Shown here: in pieces, positions 1 to 8,608 of the stretch
How the letters are laid out: each line of letters starts with the position of its first letter
Position numbering within the stretch: the first letter of the stretch is position 1
Source: CAVVUC01 sp963751395
GTDB taxonomy: Bacteria; Verrucomicrobiota; Verrucomicrobiia; Chthoniobacterales; Chthoniobacteraceae
Reading direction: 5' to 3'
DNA: 64,000 nt
Assembly: GCA_963751395.1 (NCBI GenBank)
Contig: CAVVUC010000002.1
Span: 744,001 to 808,000 of the forward strand
Notes under the pieces: generated by a model
Databases searched by the model: none
The model's input: the letters and a program-made list of their open reading frames with translations, nothing else
What the model was told of the DNA's origin: nothing
Position numbers and translations under genes: made by a program

Positions 1-364
1 ACAGGTTGAACAGAATGTTCGGGCGCTGGAGCCGCTCTTCGAGTTGCGCTTTGGAAAGCCCGATGGTCTCCATCGCGTCGAGGTCCTGTTCCTCCCTTGG
101 GGAACGATGGTGGAGGAGGCAATAAGCTCCACCAAGACCTTCCTGAGTCAGTCTCTCTTCAAAGGCCCGGAAATGTCTGGCGTCCTCTGCGGGGTCTGCT
201 GTTCCGGGGAAGTATTCGAGCCAGACGGCATCGATTCCCAGTTGACGCAACCCCAGCATCCATTGGAGCGGAACGGCAAAGTTCCCGCCGCCGAGCAGGT
301 ACTTTGCAGCGAACCCGCATCCGACAAACACGGTGGTTCCCTTGAGCTTTTCTAAGATCGGCAC
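1..364 (-). CDS. Glycosyltransferase-like protein, N-terminal part (copy A), runs off window start
   Basis: Reads from a GTG at 364 leftwards with no stop, so the C-terminus lies outside the window. The translation opens with a VFVGCGFAAKYLLGGG segment and an LGLRQLG..AVWLEYFPG segment. As I recall, this resembles the N-terminal half of a family of uncharacterised glycosyltransferase-like proteins; that assignment is from memory and weak. The same stretch recurs at 12294-12657 (copy B) with about 95% identity, and the upstream similarity continues to about 470 / 12760. Copy B reads into an expected GSIRLPLL..DLDPG segment, which in copy A would lie just left of base 1. The two copies are direct repeats about 12.3 kb apart and flank the restriction genes. 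Confidence 0.5.
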   Translation of the reverse strand, partial: MPILEKLKGTTVFVGCGFAAKYLLGGGNFAVPLQWMLGLRQLGIDAVWLEYFPGTADPAEDARHFRAFEERLTQEGLGGAYCLLHHRSPREEQDLDAMETIGLSKAQLEERLQRPNILFNL

Positions 365-450
365 AACGGGAAAAGCCTAGGACAAGACGCGAACCCAAGT
401 CGATTGGAATTCTCCCTCAGCGCAGTTGCCGTAGGACTGATTCTCGACAG

Positions 451-905
451 TCATGACACGCCAAGGCTGAAGGGTAAGTTCAACAGCGTATTGAGGCGCG
501 ATTCTTTCATCGCATCGAAAGCCTCGCGTTCTTTTCCCGCTCCCAGAAAAGGCTCCACGCGACGCGGGTCACGGCGGGCTGCTGTCCCACTCCCGCGTCG
601 CAGTGGACAATCATCCGTGTTTCCGAACCCGGCTGGCACCGCAGCGCGAGCCAGTCGATCAGCGATTGGATGTCGTCCCGCGTTGGCGCTTCCGGGTCTG
701 CCGGGTTGTCGATGTCCCAAAAATATCCGATGTAATGGTTCTCCGGCGGAACCCACGGCGGGCGAAGTTCAGAGACATCCGCACCGGGATTTTGCAGCGA
801 CACGAGATGGTCGGGCGTGAAACGATCCGTCGCAAACGTCCAGTCTTTCGGGCAGGTGAAGATTTCCATGGCGGGGAATTTGAGAATGCCATACTGCCTT
901 TTCAT
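451..905 (-). pseudogene. Dead copy of tyrosine phosphatase-like protein
   Basis: Homologous to the intact gene at 8998-9540 from the ATG at 905 (MKRQ..) to about position 480, after which the sequences part. The phosphatase signature that reads HCDAGLGRSP in the intact copy reads HCDAGVGQQP here, so the catalytic arginine of the CX5R loop is glutamine. About 13 codons further on, a single C is missing compared with the intact copy (near 543), which shifts the frame; homology continues in the other frame to LNTLL. Two independent lesions make this a real pseudogene rather than a sequencing slip. It sits back to back with the type IIG gene at 1079, as the intact copy does with the type ISP gene. 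Confidence 0.8.
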
Positions 906-1015
906 ACCGGCCCTTTCAAGAACTCGAAGCAAAGCCGTTGCAGCGAAAAAATCTCGCGCCCAGCTTTGGATGTCTGCATTATCCCGCGCGGAAAGTCATG
1001 GCTGCAAAAGCGAAG

Positions 1016-1131
1016 AGTCTCCCCTGCCACATCAGCGGCGCGAAAAGCGCCGGGGTGCATGCAGGGCCGCACCCTGACATGGAAAACACATCCGAAAGTT
1101 CCTTTGCCGTTGCGCACCGCCGCGTGTGCGA
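1016..1131 (+). repeat. Restriction-gene leader repeat, copy 1
   Basis: First of three copies of a ~116-bp sequence (others at 9595-9711 and 12863-12978), each at the 5' end of a restriction-modification gene. It contains the hairpin CGGCGC-GAAAA-GCGCCG (1036-1052), then the palindrome TGCATGCA (1056-1063), then the ATG that I take as the start of the gene (1079). The last 50 bp code for the protein N-terminus. Confidence 0.75.
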
Positions 1132-4100
1132 GTTATGCGGCCACTTCGACGCCCGCCGGGCGGAGATCATGGCTGCGGGCTACAAGGAGGATGCCGCGCG
1201 CAATGAATTCATCACTCCGTTTTTCGAGGCGCTCGGCTGGGACGTGCGCAACACCGCCCATCGCTCCGTTTATGAAAAGGATGTCGTCACCGAAAAGCGC
1301 GAGGACATCGCCGGCACCGCCCGCAGTGCCGATTACGCCTTCCGCCGCCCCGGCACGCACCTGACCGCTTTCTTCGTGGAGGCCAAAAAGCCGAGCGTTG
1401 ATATTCGCAACCACGACTCGTGCTACCAGGCCGTCCTTTACGGATGGAACGCCTCCACGCCGCTTGTCATCATCACCGATTTCGAGCAGTTCCTCATCCT
1501 CGACGCCCGTTCGCGACCCGACAAAAACAATGCCGCTCGCCATATCCTGCGCGAGCACGGTTCCTTCACTTACGCCGATTACCGCGACCCCGAGAAGTTC
1601 GCCGAGATCTGGGGCCTGCTTGCACGCGAACACGTCGCCGCCGGTTCGCTCGACAAAGCCGCCGCCGCGCTCCCCCGGCTCTCCGGGCGCATCCAGAAGG
1701 ATGATCTTTTCGCTCGCGGCACACGGCCCGTCGATGAGGAGTTCCTTGCCCAGATGGAACTCTGGCGGGAGAAACTCGCCAAGTCCCTCAAGCGCACCAA
1801 CCACCAACTCGACGGCGAGCGCCTCACCTCGCTTACTCAGCGCATTCTCGACCGGCTCGTCTTTCTCCGGTTCCTCGAGGATCGCGGCATCGAGCTCGAT
1901 GTCACCTTCGCCGATCTCGGCAAGAGCGGCAGCGCGTGGCGCGACTTCCTCCGCGTCTCCCGCCGCCTCAATGACCGCTACAACGGCATCATCTACAAAA
2001 AGGACACCGACGGTTGCGAAGATCCCGCGCTTGTCATCGACGATCCCGCCTTTGCCAGCGTCGTCGAAAACCTTGTCCCGCAGAAATCCGACTACCTCTT
2101 CGGTTCCATCTCAGTCACCATCCTCGGCAGCATTTACGAGCGGTTCCTTGGCAATGTCATCGTCGCTCGCGACAAGACCGCCATTGTTGAGCCCAAGCCT
2201 GAAGTCCGCAAAGCGGGCGGCGTTTATTACACGCCCGATTACATCGTCCGCTACATCGTCGGGCAGACGGTTGGCCGATGCATCGCCGGGAAAAAACCCG
2301 CCGAGATCGAGAAGCTCCGCTTCGCCGACATTGCCTGCGGTTCCGGCAGCTTTCTCGTGGAAGTCTTTGCCTGCCTCATCCGCTACCACCTCGCGTGGTA
2401 TCTCGCCGATGGCGCGGAGAAATGGGAGAAGAAAGGTCTTCTGCGCAAGCGCGACATCGACGGCGACTACGTCCTCGCGCTCGCCGAGAAGCGCCGCATC
2501 CTCCTCGCCAACGTCTATGGTGTGGACCTCGACCCAAGTGCCGTCGAAGTCACCCAGCTCTCGCTTTATCTCAAGCTGATGGAGGACGAGAGTTTCCCAT
2601 CGACGCAATCGCTCTTTGACTTTGAAAAGCACGCGCTGCTTCCTGATTTGCGCGAAAACATCGTCTGCGGGAACTCATTGATTGAAACGGACATCGCCGA
2701 TCTCTTCGGCCTCTCGCCGGAAGAGCAGGGAAAAATCAATCCACTCGACTTCCGCTGGAGCTTTCCAAAAGTTTTCGGACGTGGCGCTTCTCAAGCCGTA
2801 AAGGTGAGTGAACCGTCAGCATATAAGTGGCTGGAATCATTACCTGGAGAGTCGGTTAAGTACCCTCTTAAAAAACGCGGAGCCGAAACACCTAATCCGA
2901 TAACCGACAGTTTTGAAGGAGGATTCGATGCGATCGTAGGAAATCCTCCCTACGTCAGACAGGAACTGCTCAAGCCCGCGAAAGGTTACTTCAAGCATCG
3001 CTACGAAGCATTTGCCGGCACTGCCGACCTATATGCGTTCTTCATGGAGCGCGGGATTAAGTTGCTTCGCGAGGGGGGACGCTTTGGGATTATCGTCAGC
3101 AGCAGTTTTCTGCGGGCTGACTATGGTGAACCTTTGCGTGCAATGCTCAAGCGCTATGCCAGTGTCGAACGTCTGGTAGATTTCGGTGGCTTGGCAGTCT
3201 TTGCAGAAGCGAAAGACACCTATGTCTGTATCCCTTTACTGGCCAAGGCACCCCAATCAGCCCGCATTAGCATTACTCGGGTAAAGTCACTTCAACCCGA
3301 AAGCATTGATGAGGAGATGCGAGTCACGGATTACTCGATTCCTCATACCCGCTTTAGCAAGGAGTCTTGGTCAGTGCGTTCGGATGCGGATGTGGCGGTA
3401 TTTGATAAGATTCAATCAGTCGGCACAGAGCTGGGCGAAGTCGTAGGCAAATCTAACTTTTGTCGAGGTGTAACCACAGGATTGAACGACGCCTTTGTGA
3501 TTGATCGGGCAACGCGTGACGCATTGATTGCAGCAGATAGAAATAGCTCACAACTCATTCATCCAGTTCGCGGTGGGGAGGATGTCCGGGATTATTTCAT
3601 TAAGACCAGGGAGCAATTTCTAATCTTTACCCGGCGCGGAACTGACATATCCAAGTTCCCCGCCATTCGCCAACACTTGGAACAATTCCGCGCAGACCTC
3701 GCACCGAAAAAATCCAGCAATGACAAGCGCGGCCGCAAACCTGGCTCTTACCAATGGTTCGAGATTCAGGACGATGTTGCCTACTTCAAAATCTTTGAGG
3801 GTCCCAAGATCGTATTTCCCGACATCTGCAAGAACCCGCGTTTTTGTTACGACGACACCGGGCTTTACCTCTCCAATACCGCTTACGCTCTTGGCACCGA
3901 TGACAAATACCTGCTTGGTCTCCTAAACAGTAAAGTGTTCTGGTTTTCTATCAGCCACATTAGCATCCCCTTTGGCGTGCGTGCCGGGCAGTTTCGTTAT
4001 CGGTTGATCTACCAGTATATGGAGAAAGTGCCGATTCGCGTGGCGGATCTCTCCAATCCGGCTGACAAAATACGCAATGATGAAATCGTCAGGCTTGTGG

Positions 4101-4261
4101 ACAAAATGCTTGTAGCCAGGAAAACCGAGGCGGAAACCACTGGGAGCCTCCACCAGCAATGGGTCAGGCAATGCGAAGCCCTTGACCACCAAATCAACGA
4201 ACTTGTCTATGAACTCTACGGCCTGACCGACGAGGAAATCGCTCTCGTCGAAGGGGCCTAG
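1079..4261 (+). CDS. Type IIG restriction-modification enzyme (Eco57I-like), copy 1
   Basis: A single 1060-residue polypeptide expected to cut and N6-adenine-methylate DNA. A type I-like N-terminal region includes a PD-(D/E)XK-like pair, Asp85 and the EAKK at 101-104. The methyltransferase follows: YYTPDYIVRYI near residue 380 (motif X region), FADIACGSGSF near 415-425 (SAM motif I) and NPPY at 622-625 (motif IV, amino-methyltransferase). The remaining ~400 residues should hold the target recognition domain. The last 20 residues (ELVYELYGLTDEEIALVEG) recur in copy 2. The frame is open upstream to 938 with alternative ATGs at 998 and 1169. I chose 1079 because family members begin shortly before the VCELCGHFDARR helix. 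Identity with copy 2 (12926-15992) is very high up to about base 2690 and then collapses. Confidence 0.88.
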   Translation: MENTSESSFAVAHRRVCELCGHFDARRAEIMAAGYKEDAARNEFITPFFEALGWDVRNTAHRSVYEKDVVTEKREDIAGTARSADYAFRRPGTHLTAFFVEAKKPSVDIRNHDSCYQAVLYGWNASTPLVIITDFEQFLILDARSRPDKNNAARHILREHGSFTYADYRDPEKFAEIWGLLAREHVAAGSLDKAAAALPRLSGRIQKDDLFARGTRPVDEEFLAQMELWREKLAKSLKRTNHQLDGERLTSLTQRILDRLVFLRFLEDRGIELDVTFADLGKSGSAWRDFLRVSRRLNDRYNGIIYKKDTDGCEDPALVIDDPAFASVVENLVPQKSDYLFGSISVTILGSIYERFLGNVIVARDKTAIVEPKPEVRKAGGVYYTPDYIVRYIVGQTVGRCIAGKKPAEIEKLRFADIACGSGSFLVEVFACLIRYHLAWYLADGAEKWEKKGLLRKRDIDGDYVLALAEKRRILLANVYGVDLDPSAVEVTQLSLYLKLMEDESFPSTQSLFDFEKHALLPDLRENIVCGNSLIETDIADLFGLSPEEQGKINPLDFRWSFPKVFGRGASQAVKVSEPSAYKWLESLPGESVKYPLKKRGAETPNPITDSFEGGFDAIVGNPPYVRQELLKPAKGYFKHRYEAFAGTADLYAFFMERGIKLLREGGRFGIIVSSSFLRADYGEPLRAMLKRYASVERLVDFGGLAVFAEAKDTYVCIPLLAKAPQSARISITRVKSLQPESIDEEMRVTDYSIPHTRFSKESWSVRSDADVAVFDKIQSVGTELGEVVGKSNFCRGVTTGLNDAFVIDRATRDALIAADRNSSQLIHPVRGGEDVRDYFIKTREQFLIFTRRGTDISKFPAIRQHLEQFRADLAPKKSSNDKRGRKPGSYQWFEIQDDVAYFKIFEGPKIVFPDICKNPRFCYDDTGLYLSNTAYALGTDDKYLLGLLNSKVFWFSISHISIPFGVRAGQFRYRLIYQYMEKVPIRVADLSNPADKIRNDEIVRLVDKMLVARKTEAETTGSLHQQWVRQCEALDHQINELVYELYGLTDEEIALVEGA

Positions 4262-4345
4262 CAATTGGCGAAGAGCCGAGCGATCAAGAAGCAGCCTGCA
4301 AATACGAGGCGGAAACCGAACAAAACGACGAGATGATTTGAGCAA

Positions 4346-4966
4346 ATGGAACTGACGAAAACATTGCGACTTGGTCTGCCATGTCTGGTTGCCTTTGGTT
4401 TCGCCGCATTTGGGCAAACACCGGCAGCGTCGCCCCCGTCGGTGGCAGTTGCCGCAATTGCAGAGCTTTCCGATCCTGCAAAGCTTGCGGCTTTGACGGC
4501 AAAGCGGGCGGCGAATGGGCGCGTGTTGAAGATCATGGTTTATCTTGAAGAAGCGCGCCGGGCGGGGATGATCCCGAGCAAGACGGTGGACGAGGCGCAG
4601 AAGATCACCGGCGACACGGGAGCGCACGCGGCGCTGGTGAAGGACATGTTGCTCTATAATCACGAGCAAGCGACGCGGTGGGGCCTCTTCACGCCAGAGA
4701 ACATGGAGAAGATGCGCGGCGGACATGCTCCATCGACCAGCGCGGGAACGAAAGCGAAAGACCCCGTGGAGGTGGATCATCTTTTGCCCGTGGACGAGCT
4801 GCCACAACTCGGCAACGAGCTGGCGAACCTGCAATTGCTTACTCGCAATTCCAACCGGCGCAAAAGCGATGCGATCAAGCAGCGCGCGCTCGGTGTCGGG
4901 CGCAAAATGGTCGAAGCCCACATGATCACGGAGGCGGACCTTGAGAAGGTGCGGCGGATGCGCTGA
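4346..4966 (+). CDS. Exported protein with HNH-endonuclease-like motif
   Basis: 206 residues, 85 bp after the restriction gene. It starts with a typical signal peptide (K/R-containing n-region, hydrophobic core LGLPCLVAFGFAAFG, cleavage likely after FGQT or nearby), so the product should leave the cytoplasm. The C-terminal third contains VEVDHLLPVDELPQLGNEL followed by NLQLLTRNSNRRKSD, with the spacing of an HNH nuclease: DH, then N, then N..K. The middle is helical and charged. Export plus an HNH-like core suggests a periplasmic or secreted nuclease. Linkage to restriction is only by position. The signal peptide and motif are seen; nuclease activity is inferred. Confidence 0.6.
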   Translation: MELTKTLRLGLPCLVAFGFAAFGQTPAASPPSVAVAAIAELSDPAKLAALTAKRAANGRVLKIMVYLEEARRAGMIPSKTVDEAQKITGDTGAHAALVKDMLLYNHEQATRWGLFTPENMEKMRGGHAPSTSAGTKAKDPVEVDHLLPVDELPQLGNELANLQLLTRNSNRRKSDAIKQRALGVGRKMVEAHMITEADLEKVRRMR

Positions 4967-5030
4967 AATGCCTCTGCGTCCAGCCGGCGTGCGTCCTTGT
5001 GTTTTGCAAAACGTGTAGGACAATCCCACC

Positions 5031-5261
5031 ATGAAACTTGTCGCTGATTCAAAAGGCCGGCTGACCTCGGCGGTTTTGTTCCGTCCTTACGCCGCTTTTG
5101 ACGCCCGCCCCATGCCGGACGGCAGCATCCGCCTCGTTGAACTGGCGGAAAAGGAATTGCCGAAAGCCCGCATCGTGAAGCGCGGCGGGCGGAAATACCT
5201 GACCCATGAGCGAACCGTGACGCTGGCGGATACGCAACGGGTCATGGAGGAGTTTCCTTGA
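5031..5261 (+). CDS. VapB-like antitoxin
   Basis: 76 residues. The pattern KLVADSKGRL..A..FRP...FDARPMPDGSIRLVEL is typical, as I recall it, of small antitoxins placed before PIN-domain toxins in Verrucomicrobia. Its stop overlaps the TTG start of the VapC-like gene (TTGA at 5258-5261), indicating translational coupling. It should neutralise the downstream toxin and repress the operon; no DNA-binding fold is obvious by eye. Confidence 0.7.
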   Translation: MKLVADSKGRLTSAVLFRPYAAFDARPMPDGSIRLVELAEKELPKARIVKRGGRKYLTHERTVTLADTQRVMEEFP

Positions 5262-5635
5262 AACATTTGATGGATGTTTCCGCGCTGGTCGCGTTGCTTT
5301 GGGAGAACCACGAACAACATTCAACGGTCAAATCGTGTTGGGCCGGCAAACCGCTCGTGCTTTGTCCGATCACGGAACTGGGATTTGTGCGCGTGTCGTC
5401 ATCGCCTGCCCACAATGCCACGGTGGAAGAAGCGCGGGAGATTTTGGCGGACTTCATCGAAGCCCACGCGCCGGGGTTTGTCGCCGCGGACTTGCGAATC
5501 CTGGATGCCAGCACCGCGCCAAGCTCCGGGAAAAGCACGGACTGGTATCTGGCTGATCTTGCCGTGGCTCACAAAATGAAATGGGCAACACTGGACAAAA
5601 AGGCGCAACATCCCGCCGCTGTGGTTATTGAATAA
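5258..5635 (+). CDS. PIN-domain ribonuclease toxin (VapC family)
   Basis: 125 residues, normal VapC length. Acidic PIN-domain residues are placed as expected: LMDVSALVAL at the N-terminus (first Asp), TELGFVRV in the middle (Glu), and DWYLADLA..WATLD near the C-terminus (the last two acids). The family cleaves RNA, often tRNA, and is held inactive by the cognate antitoxin. The start is TTG at 5258, overlapping the antitoxin stop; an ATG at 5270 is possible but would cut into the first beta strand. Confidence 0.82.
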   Translation: MKHLMDVSALVALLWENHEQHSTVKSCWAGKPLVLCPITELGFVRVSSSPAHNATVEEAREILADFIEAHAPGFVAADLRILDASTAPSSGKSTDWYLADLAVAHKMKWATLDKKAQHPAAVVIE

Positions 5636-5676
5636 AGCGTTCTTGCCAGTCGCGACACGTACTTTATAATGAGCGA

Positions 5677-5949
5677 ATGAAGACTCTTACCATCACCGAG
5701 GGACGCGGACGGCTTGGGTATTGGCTCAAGAAGGCAACGCAGGGGGAGGATGTTGGCTTTCTGTTCGAGGGAAAGATCGTGGCGTTGCGCCCGGTGGAAG
5801 TGGTTTCCACGGATTATGCGCTTCAGGAATATGGTTTGACGCCGAAAGAAATGGAGGCGGCGGAGAAACGCATCGGCACGGAGATGAAACAGGCGCGGAA
5901 ACGCGGGCAGGTCACCAAGTTCAAAGGTGGCAAGAATGATTTCCGTTGA
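5677..5949 (+). CDS. Phd/YefM-like antitoxin
   Basis: 90 residues. The N-terminus MKTLTITEGRGRLGYWLKKA and the following GEDVGFLFEGKIVALRPV resemble Phd/YefM antitoxins, in which the N-terminal part binds DNA. The basic C-terminal tail (KQARKRGQVTKFKGG) would wrap the toxin. Its 3' end overlaps the RelE-like gene by 14 bp. This second module follows the VapBC pair directly, so two unrelated toxin-antitoxin systems stand in tandem. Confidence 0.7.
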   Translation: MKTLTITEGRGRLGYWLKKATQGEDVGFLFEGKIVALRPVEVVSTDYALQEYGLTPKEMEAAEKRIGTEMKQARKRGQVTKFKGGKNDFR

Positions 5950-6211
5950 ACTGACCGGACGGTTCAAAAAAATCGTGCGACAGGCCGGGCGCGAGGAGGA
6001 GGTTTCCGCCGCCTTGAAACTCGTCATCGAAGGCTTCGGCAACCCGCACGCCCACACCGGCCTGGCGATCCGCAAACTGGGCGCGCATCTCTACGAATGC
6101 CGGACGGGGCTGGCATGGCGGCTCATTTTCGAGGCGCGCAAGGGTGTGCTGACGTTTGATTTTGCCGGCGACCACGACGGGGTGCAAAACTACCTGCGTG
6201 GCCAGCGTTGA
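5936..6211 (+). CDS. RelE/ParE-superfamily toxin
   Basis: 91 residues from the ATG at 5936, inside the end of the antitoxin gene. It has the RelE-fold order of a helical N-terminal half and a strand-rich C-terminal half: KLGAHLYECRTGLAWRLIFEARKGVLTFDFAGDHDGVQNYL. Family members are ribosome-dependent mRNases or gyrase poisons; the type cannot be told by eye. An in-frame start nine bases earlier (5927) is less likely because the overlapping ATG is the usual arrangement. Confidence 0.72.
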   Translation: MISVELTGRFKKIVRQAGREEEVSAALKLVIEGFGNPHAHTGLAIRKLGAHLYECRTGLAWRLIFEARKGVLTFDFAGDHDGVQNYLRGQR

Positions 6212-6263
6212 AAAACGGCGGGATGAAAAACTTCACGATGAAGAAGCGAACTTTCAAAATCCA

Positions 6264-6992
6264 ATGGGACTGACGATCCACTACACCATCACGCTGCCGG
6301 AAGAGTTCGGCTGGAAGGAGGCGGGGCGTCTCGTGAAGGAGATGCGCCGGCTCGCATTCAACGCGAAACGGCGCGGCGCGGTGGGCGGGGTCCTGCCTGC
6401 GGACAGCGCAGGCGAAATGCGCAAATGGGCGCTGGAATTCCGCGATTATCCCATTCCAGAAGAGCCGGGAAAATGGTGGGGAGCCGAGATTCGTCCGGAA
6501 CGCGGATGGATTTTTCCCGTCGATGTGGGGGCCGGTTGCGAGCCGTTGTGGCTGGGGCTGTGCCAATACCCGGAGCGCGTTTTTGTCGGCGGCCACCACA
6601 GGCGTGTCACGGGCTTGCGCGGATGGCGCCTGCAACGCCATTGCAAGACGCAATACGCCAGCCTGCACGGATGGGGGCACTTCCGGCGGTGCCGTCTCGC
6701 CGTGATCGAACTGCTGGCGGCGCTGCGTCCGCTGGGATTCGGTGTGAAGATTTCCGACGAAGGCCATTACTGGCCGCGCCGCAGCGAAACCGCGTTGCGC
6801 GTGGAACTCGAAAAGATGAACCGCCTCGTGGCCGCCACGGCCGGCGCGTTGAAGGACGCCAACGACGAGGGCGCGATCGAGGCCGCGATTTTCGGTCATC
6901 CGCAGTTTGAAAGGCTGGAAGCCGAGGGCGAGGCGGAGCATGGAGACCCTCTGCGCAGGTTCCGCCGCGCTCAACATGACAGCGCGGACTAA
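6264..6992 (+). CDS. Conserved hypothetical protein (first gene of J-domain/HIRAN operon)
   Basis: 242 residues from the ATG at 6264 (MGLTIHYTITLPEEFGW). I recognise, from memory only, a Planctomycetes/Verrucomicrobia family of unknown function that shares an HYTL start, a CKTQYAS..GW..F.RCRLAVI core and a V.ISDEGHYWPRR segment. No catalytic motif of a known enzyme is visible. The frame is open further upstream to 6156 but that extension is not family-like. It ends 12 bp before the next gene on the same strand, suggesting one transcript through to 8981. Function unknown. Confidence 0.72.
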   Translation: MGLTIHYTITLPEEFGWKEAGRLVKEMRRLAFNAKRRGAVGGVLPADSAGEMRKWALEFRDYPIPEEPGKWWGAEIRPERGWIFPVDVGAGCEPLWLGLCQYPERVFVGGHHRRVTGLRGWRLQRHCKTQYASLHGWGHFRRCRLAVIELLAALRPLGFGVKISDEGHYWPRRSETALRVELEKMNRLVAATAGALKDANDEGAIEAAIFGHPQFERLEAEGEAEHGDPLRRFRRAQHDSAD

Positions 6993-7003
6993 CGATATTT
7001 GAT

Positions 7004-7778
7004 ATGATCGCGGAATACTATTTCTGGAAATGGGCGGACAACGATCTGCCGGGCAAACCGGCGGAGGTTTATGCGTCGCTTTTGCGCGGTGAAATGCATC
7101 CGGCGTTGCAGACATTCGACGCGCGCCCGTTGGTGATGGAACTGAAAAAAAGCCGCCGCTAAAGGTCGCACACTCGGCGAGGAATGGGACTGGCAGGTGA
7201 ACCCTGCGGCGTCGCCGGAGAAGGCGAATTTTGTGTTTGTGACGTGCCCCGAACCGGACACGTCGGAGAAACGGATGCGGCGGTTCCATGCGGATTTTTG
7301 CAAGCTGGGATTGAGCGGTTGCGACGAGAAGCGGGTGCAATTGATTCCCGGCTGCGGTCCCAAACTGAATGCCTTCATTACCGGCCAGATGCCTTGGGAT
7401 CGGGCGTATGACATTACGGAGGACGATCTTCCGTTTTTGATCCGGCGCATTGATCCGCGTGAATGCGACCCCTTCGGCATTATCGAAGACAGGCGTGGGT
7501 ATTTTGTCTAGTGCCGTGCAAAGGGACGGCGTTTCATCGTCGAGTGGGCGCAGAATCAGTTCTTGCCCGAAGGCACGATATGGGATCAATGGCGCGCCCA
7601 GGATGTGAAACGGCTGGCGGCACTGGGTGGCGTCAACCCCGATCATCCACTGCCCCACAACAAGGAACCCGATTTTCTCCTCTATGCCAGTACGCTGCGT
7701 ATTTTCCAAGCGTTCTTGCGCGGCGAGCCGCGTCCGGCGCAGTATGCGTGGCGCAACATCAACCATCTTGTGCCATGA
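7004..7778 (+). pseudogene. Conserved hypothetical protein broken by a frameshift and an in-frame TAG
   Basis: The ATG at 7004 (MIAEYYFWKWADNDLPGKP) reads to a stop at 7159. Removing one A from the A7 run at 7145-7151 continues the reading as KKAAAKGRTLGEEWDWQV and on through TCPEPDTSEKRMRRFH to a TAG at 7509-7511. Past it the same frame stays open (CRAKGRRFIVEWAQN) to 7778. The TAG is one transition from CAG (Gln). Repaired, the protein would be about 257 residues. I do not recognise the family. Its final TGA overlaps the ATG of the J-domain gene, so it is part of that operon. One or both lesions could be sequencing errors. Confidence 0.6.
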
Positions 7779-8608
7779 GCGACCAGCCCCTCTCAATCCA
7801 TCCCGAAGTCCGCCGGTTGACGGATGAAAACGATTTGCTGCGTGAGGAACTGACCGCTCTGCTTTCCGACGTGCATGAACTGGTGGACATCGTGAAGCCG
7901 AACCTGCTCGCCATTTACCAAAAGAAAATCGGCGTGTGGGAGCTGCAGCTTTTGCAGGCACAATGCGAGGCGAAGCGCGCCAAACGCCGTCTGGAGCTTG
8001 CGCAGGCAAGCCTCAACCACGGCACCCCGCCGGACTGGAACGCCATCGACGGCCAGATCGAACTCGAATTTTTGCAGTGGCAAACCCGCATCGCAGAAGC
8101 CGTGGAAAAGCTGAAGGCGGCGGAAACCCGGCTGCAAAACCTCCTGCCGCCCGAACAGGATCGCGAGTTGAAGAAACTTTATTACGCGCTGGTGAAATTG
8201 CTGCATCCCGACGTGAACCCGGATTTGTCCGACGACCAAAGGCGGCTCTGGCTCCGCGTGCAGGATGCCTACGATGCGCGCGACATGCAGGAGTTGAAAG
8301 CCCTGCTACTCCTCGCCGAAAAAGGCGCAAATGTTCCGCCGCCGCCTGCCTCGTTGGATGTGTTGCGCAAGGAGCAGGAAACCTTGAGCAAGCAGATCAC
8401 AGCAACGCTGGAACGCATCGAGCACATCGAGAGCCAGCCGCCGTTCACGCTGCGGAACGACTTGGAAAACGAGGCGTGGGTTGCATCGAGGCGCGATGAA
8501 CTTGAAAAACAAACAGCGGAATGGCAGAAGCAGCGGGACGCCCTGTCCGCGCATCTGCAAACCCTCACGAAAGGAACTGGCGATGGAAAAATCTTTGGCA
8601 ATAATTGA
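7775..8608 (+). CDS. Coiled-coil protein with degenerate J-domain (DnaJ-like)
   Basis: 277 residues. Residues 10-125 are strongly helical, with heptad-like charged repeats. Around 130-175, ELKKLYYALVKLLHPDVNPDLSDDQRRLW contains the HPD tripeptide (144-146) that lets J-domains stimulate Hsp70 ATPase, though helix order is compact. A second helical stretch (200-277) follows. There is no zinc-finger or substrate domain of true DnaJ, so this is a specialised co-chaperone that would recruit DnaK to a partner. The start ATG overlaps the previous stop, and its end overlaps the HIRAN gene by 26 bp, implying coupled translation. Confidence 0.75.
   Translation: MSDQPLSIHPEVRRLTDENDLLREELTALLSDVHELVDIVKPNLLAIYQKKIGVWELQLLQAQCEAKRAKRRLELAQASLNHGTPPDWNAIDGQIELEFLQWQTRIAEAVEKLKAAETRLQNLLPPEQDRELKKLYYALVKLLHPDVNPDLSDDQRRLWLRVQDAYDARDMQELKALLLLAEKGANVPPPPASLDVLRKEQETLSKQITATLERIEHIESQPPFTLRNDLENEAWVASRRDELEKQTAEWQKQRDALSAHLQTLTKGTGDGKIFGNN

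Noticed and set aside
998..1078. Longer N-terminus for the type IIG gene beginning at ATG 998
   Set aside because: The extra residues are encoded by the hairpin leader, which in the ISP case is clearly not part of the protein; kept only as an alternative.
7509..7511. TAG read through or recoded as an amino acid
   Set aside because: No other gene in the window uses internal TAG, and the frame already has a separate frameshift; decay or error is simpler.
6123..8009. A 628-codon open frame on the minus strand across the J-domain operon
   Set aside because: It is antisense to genes with recognisable families and shows arginine/proline-rich shadow composition with no known domain.
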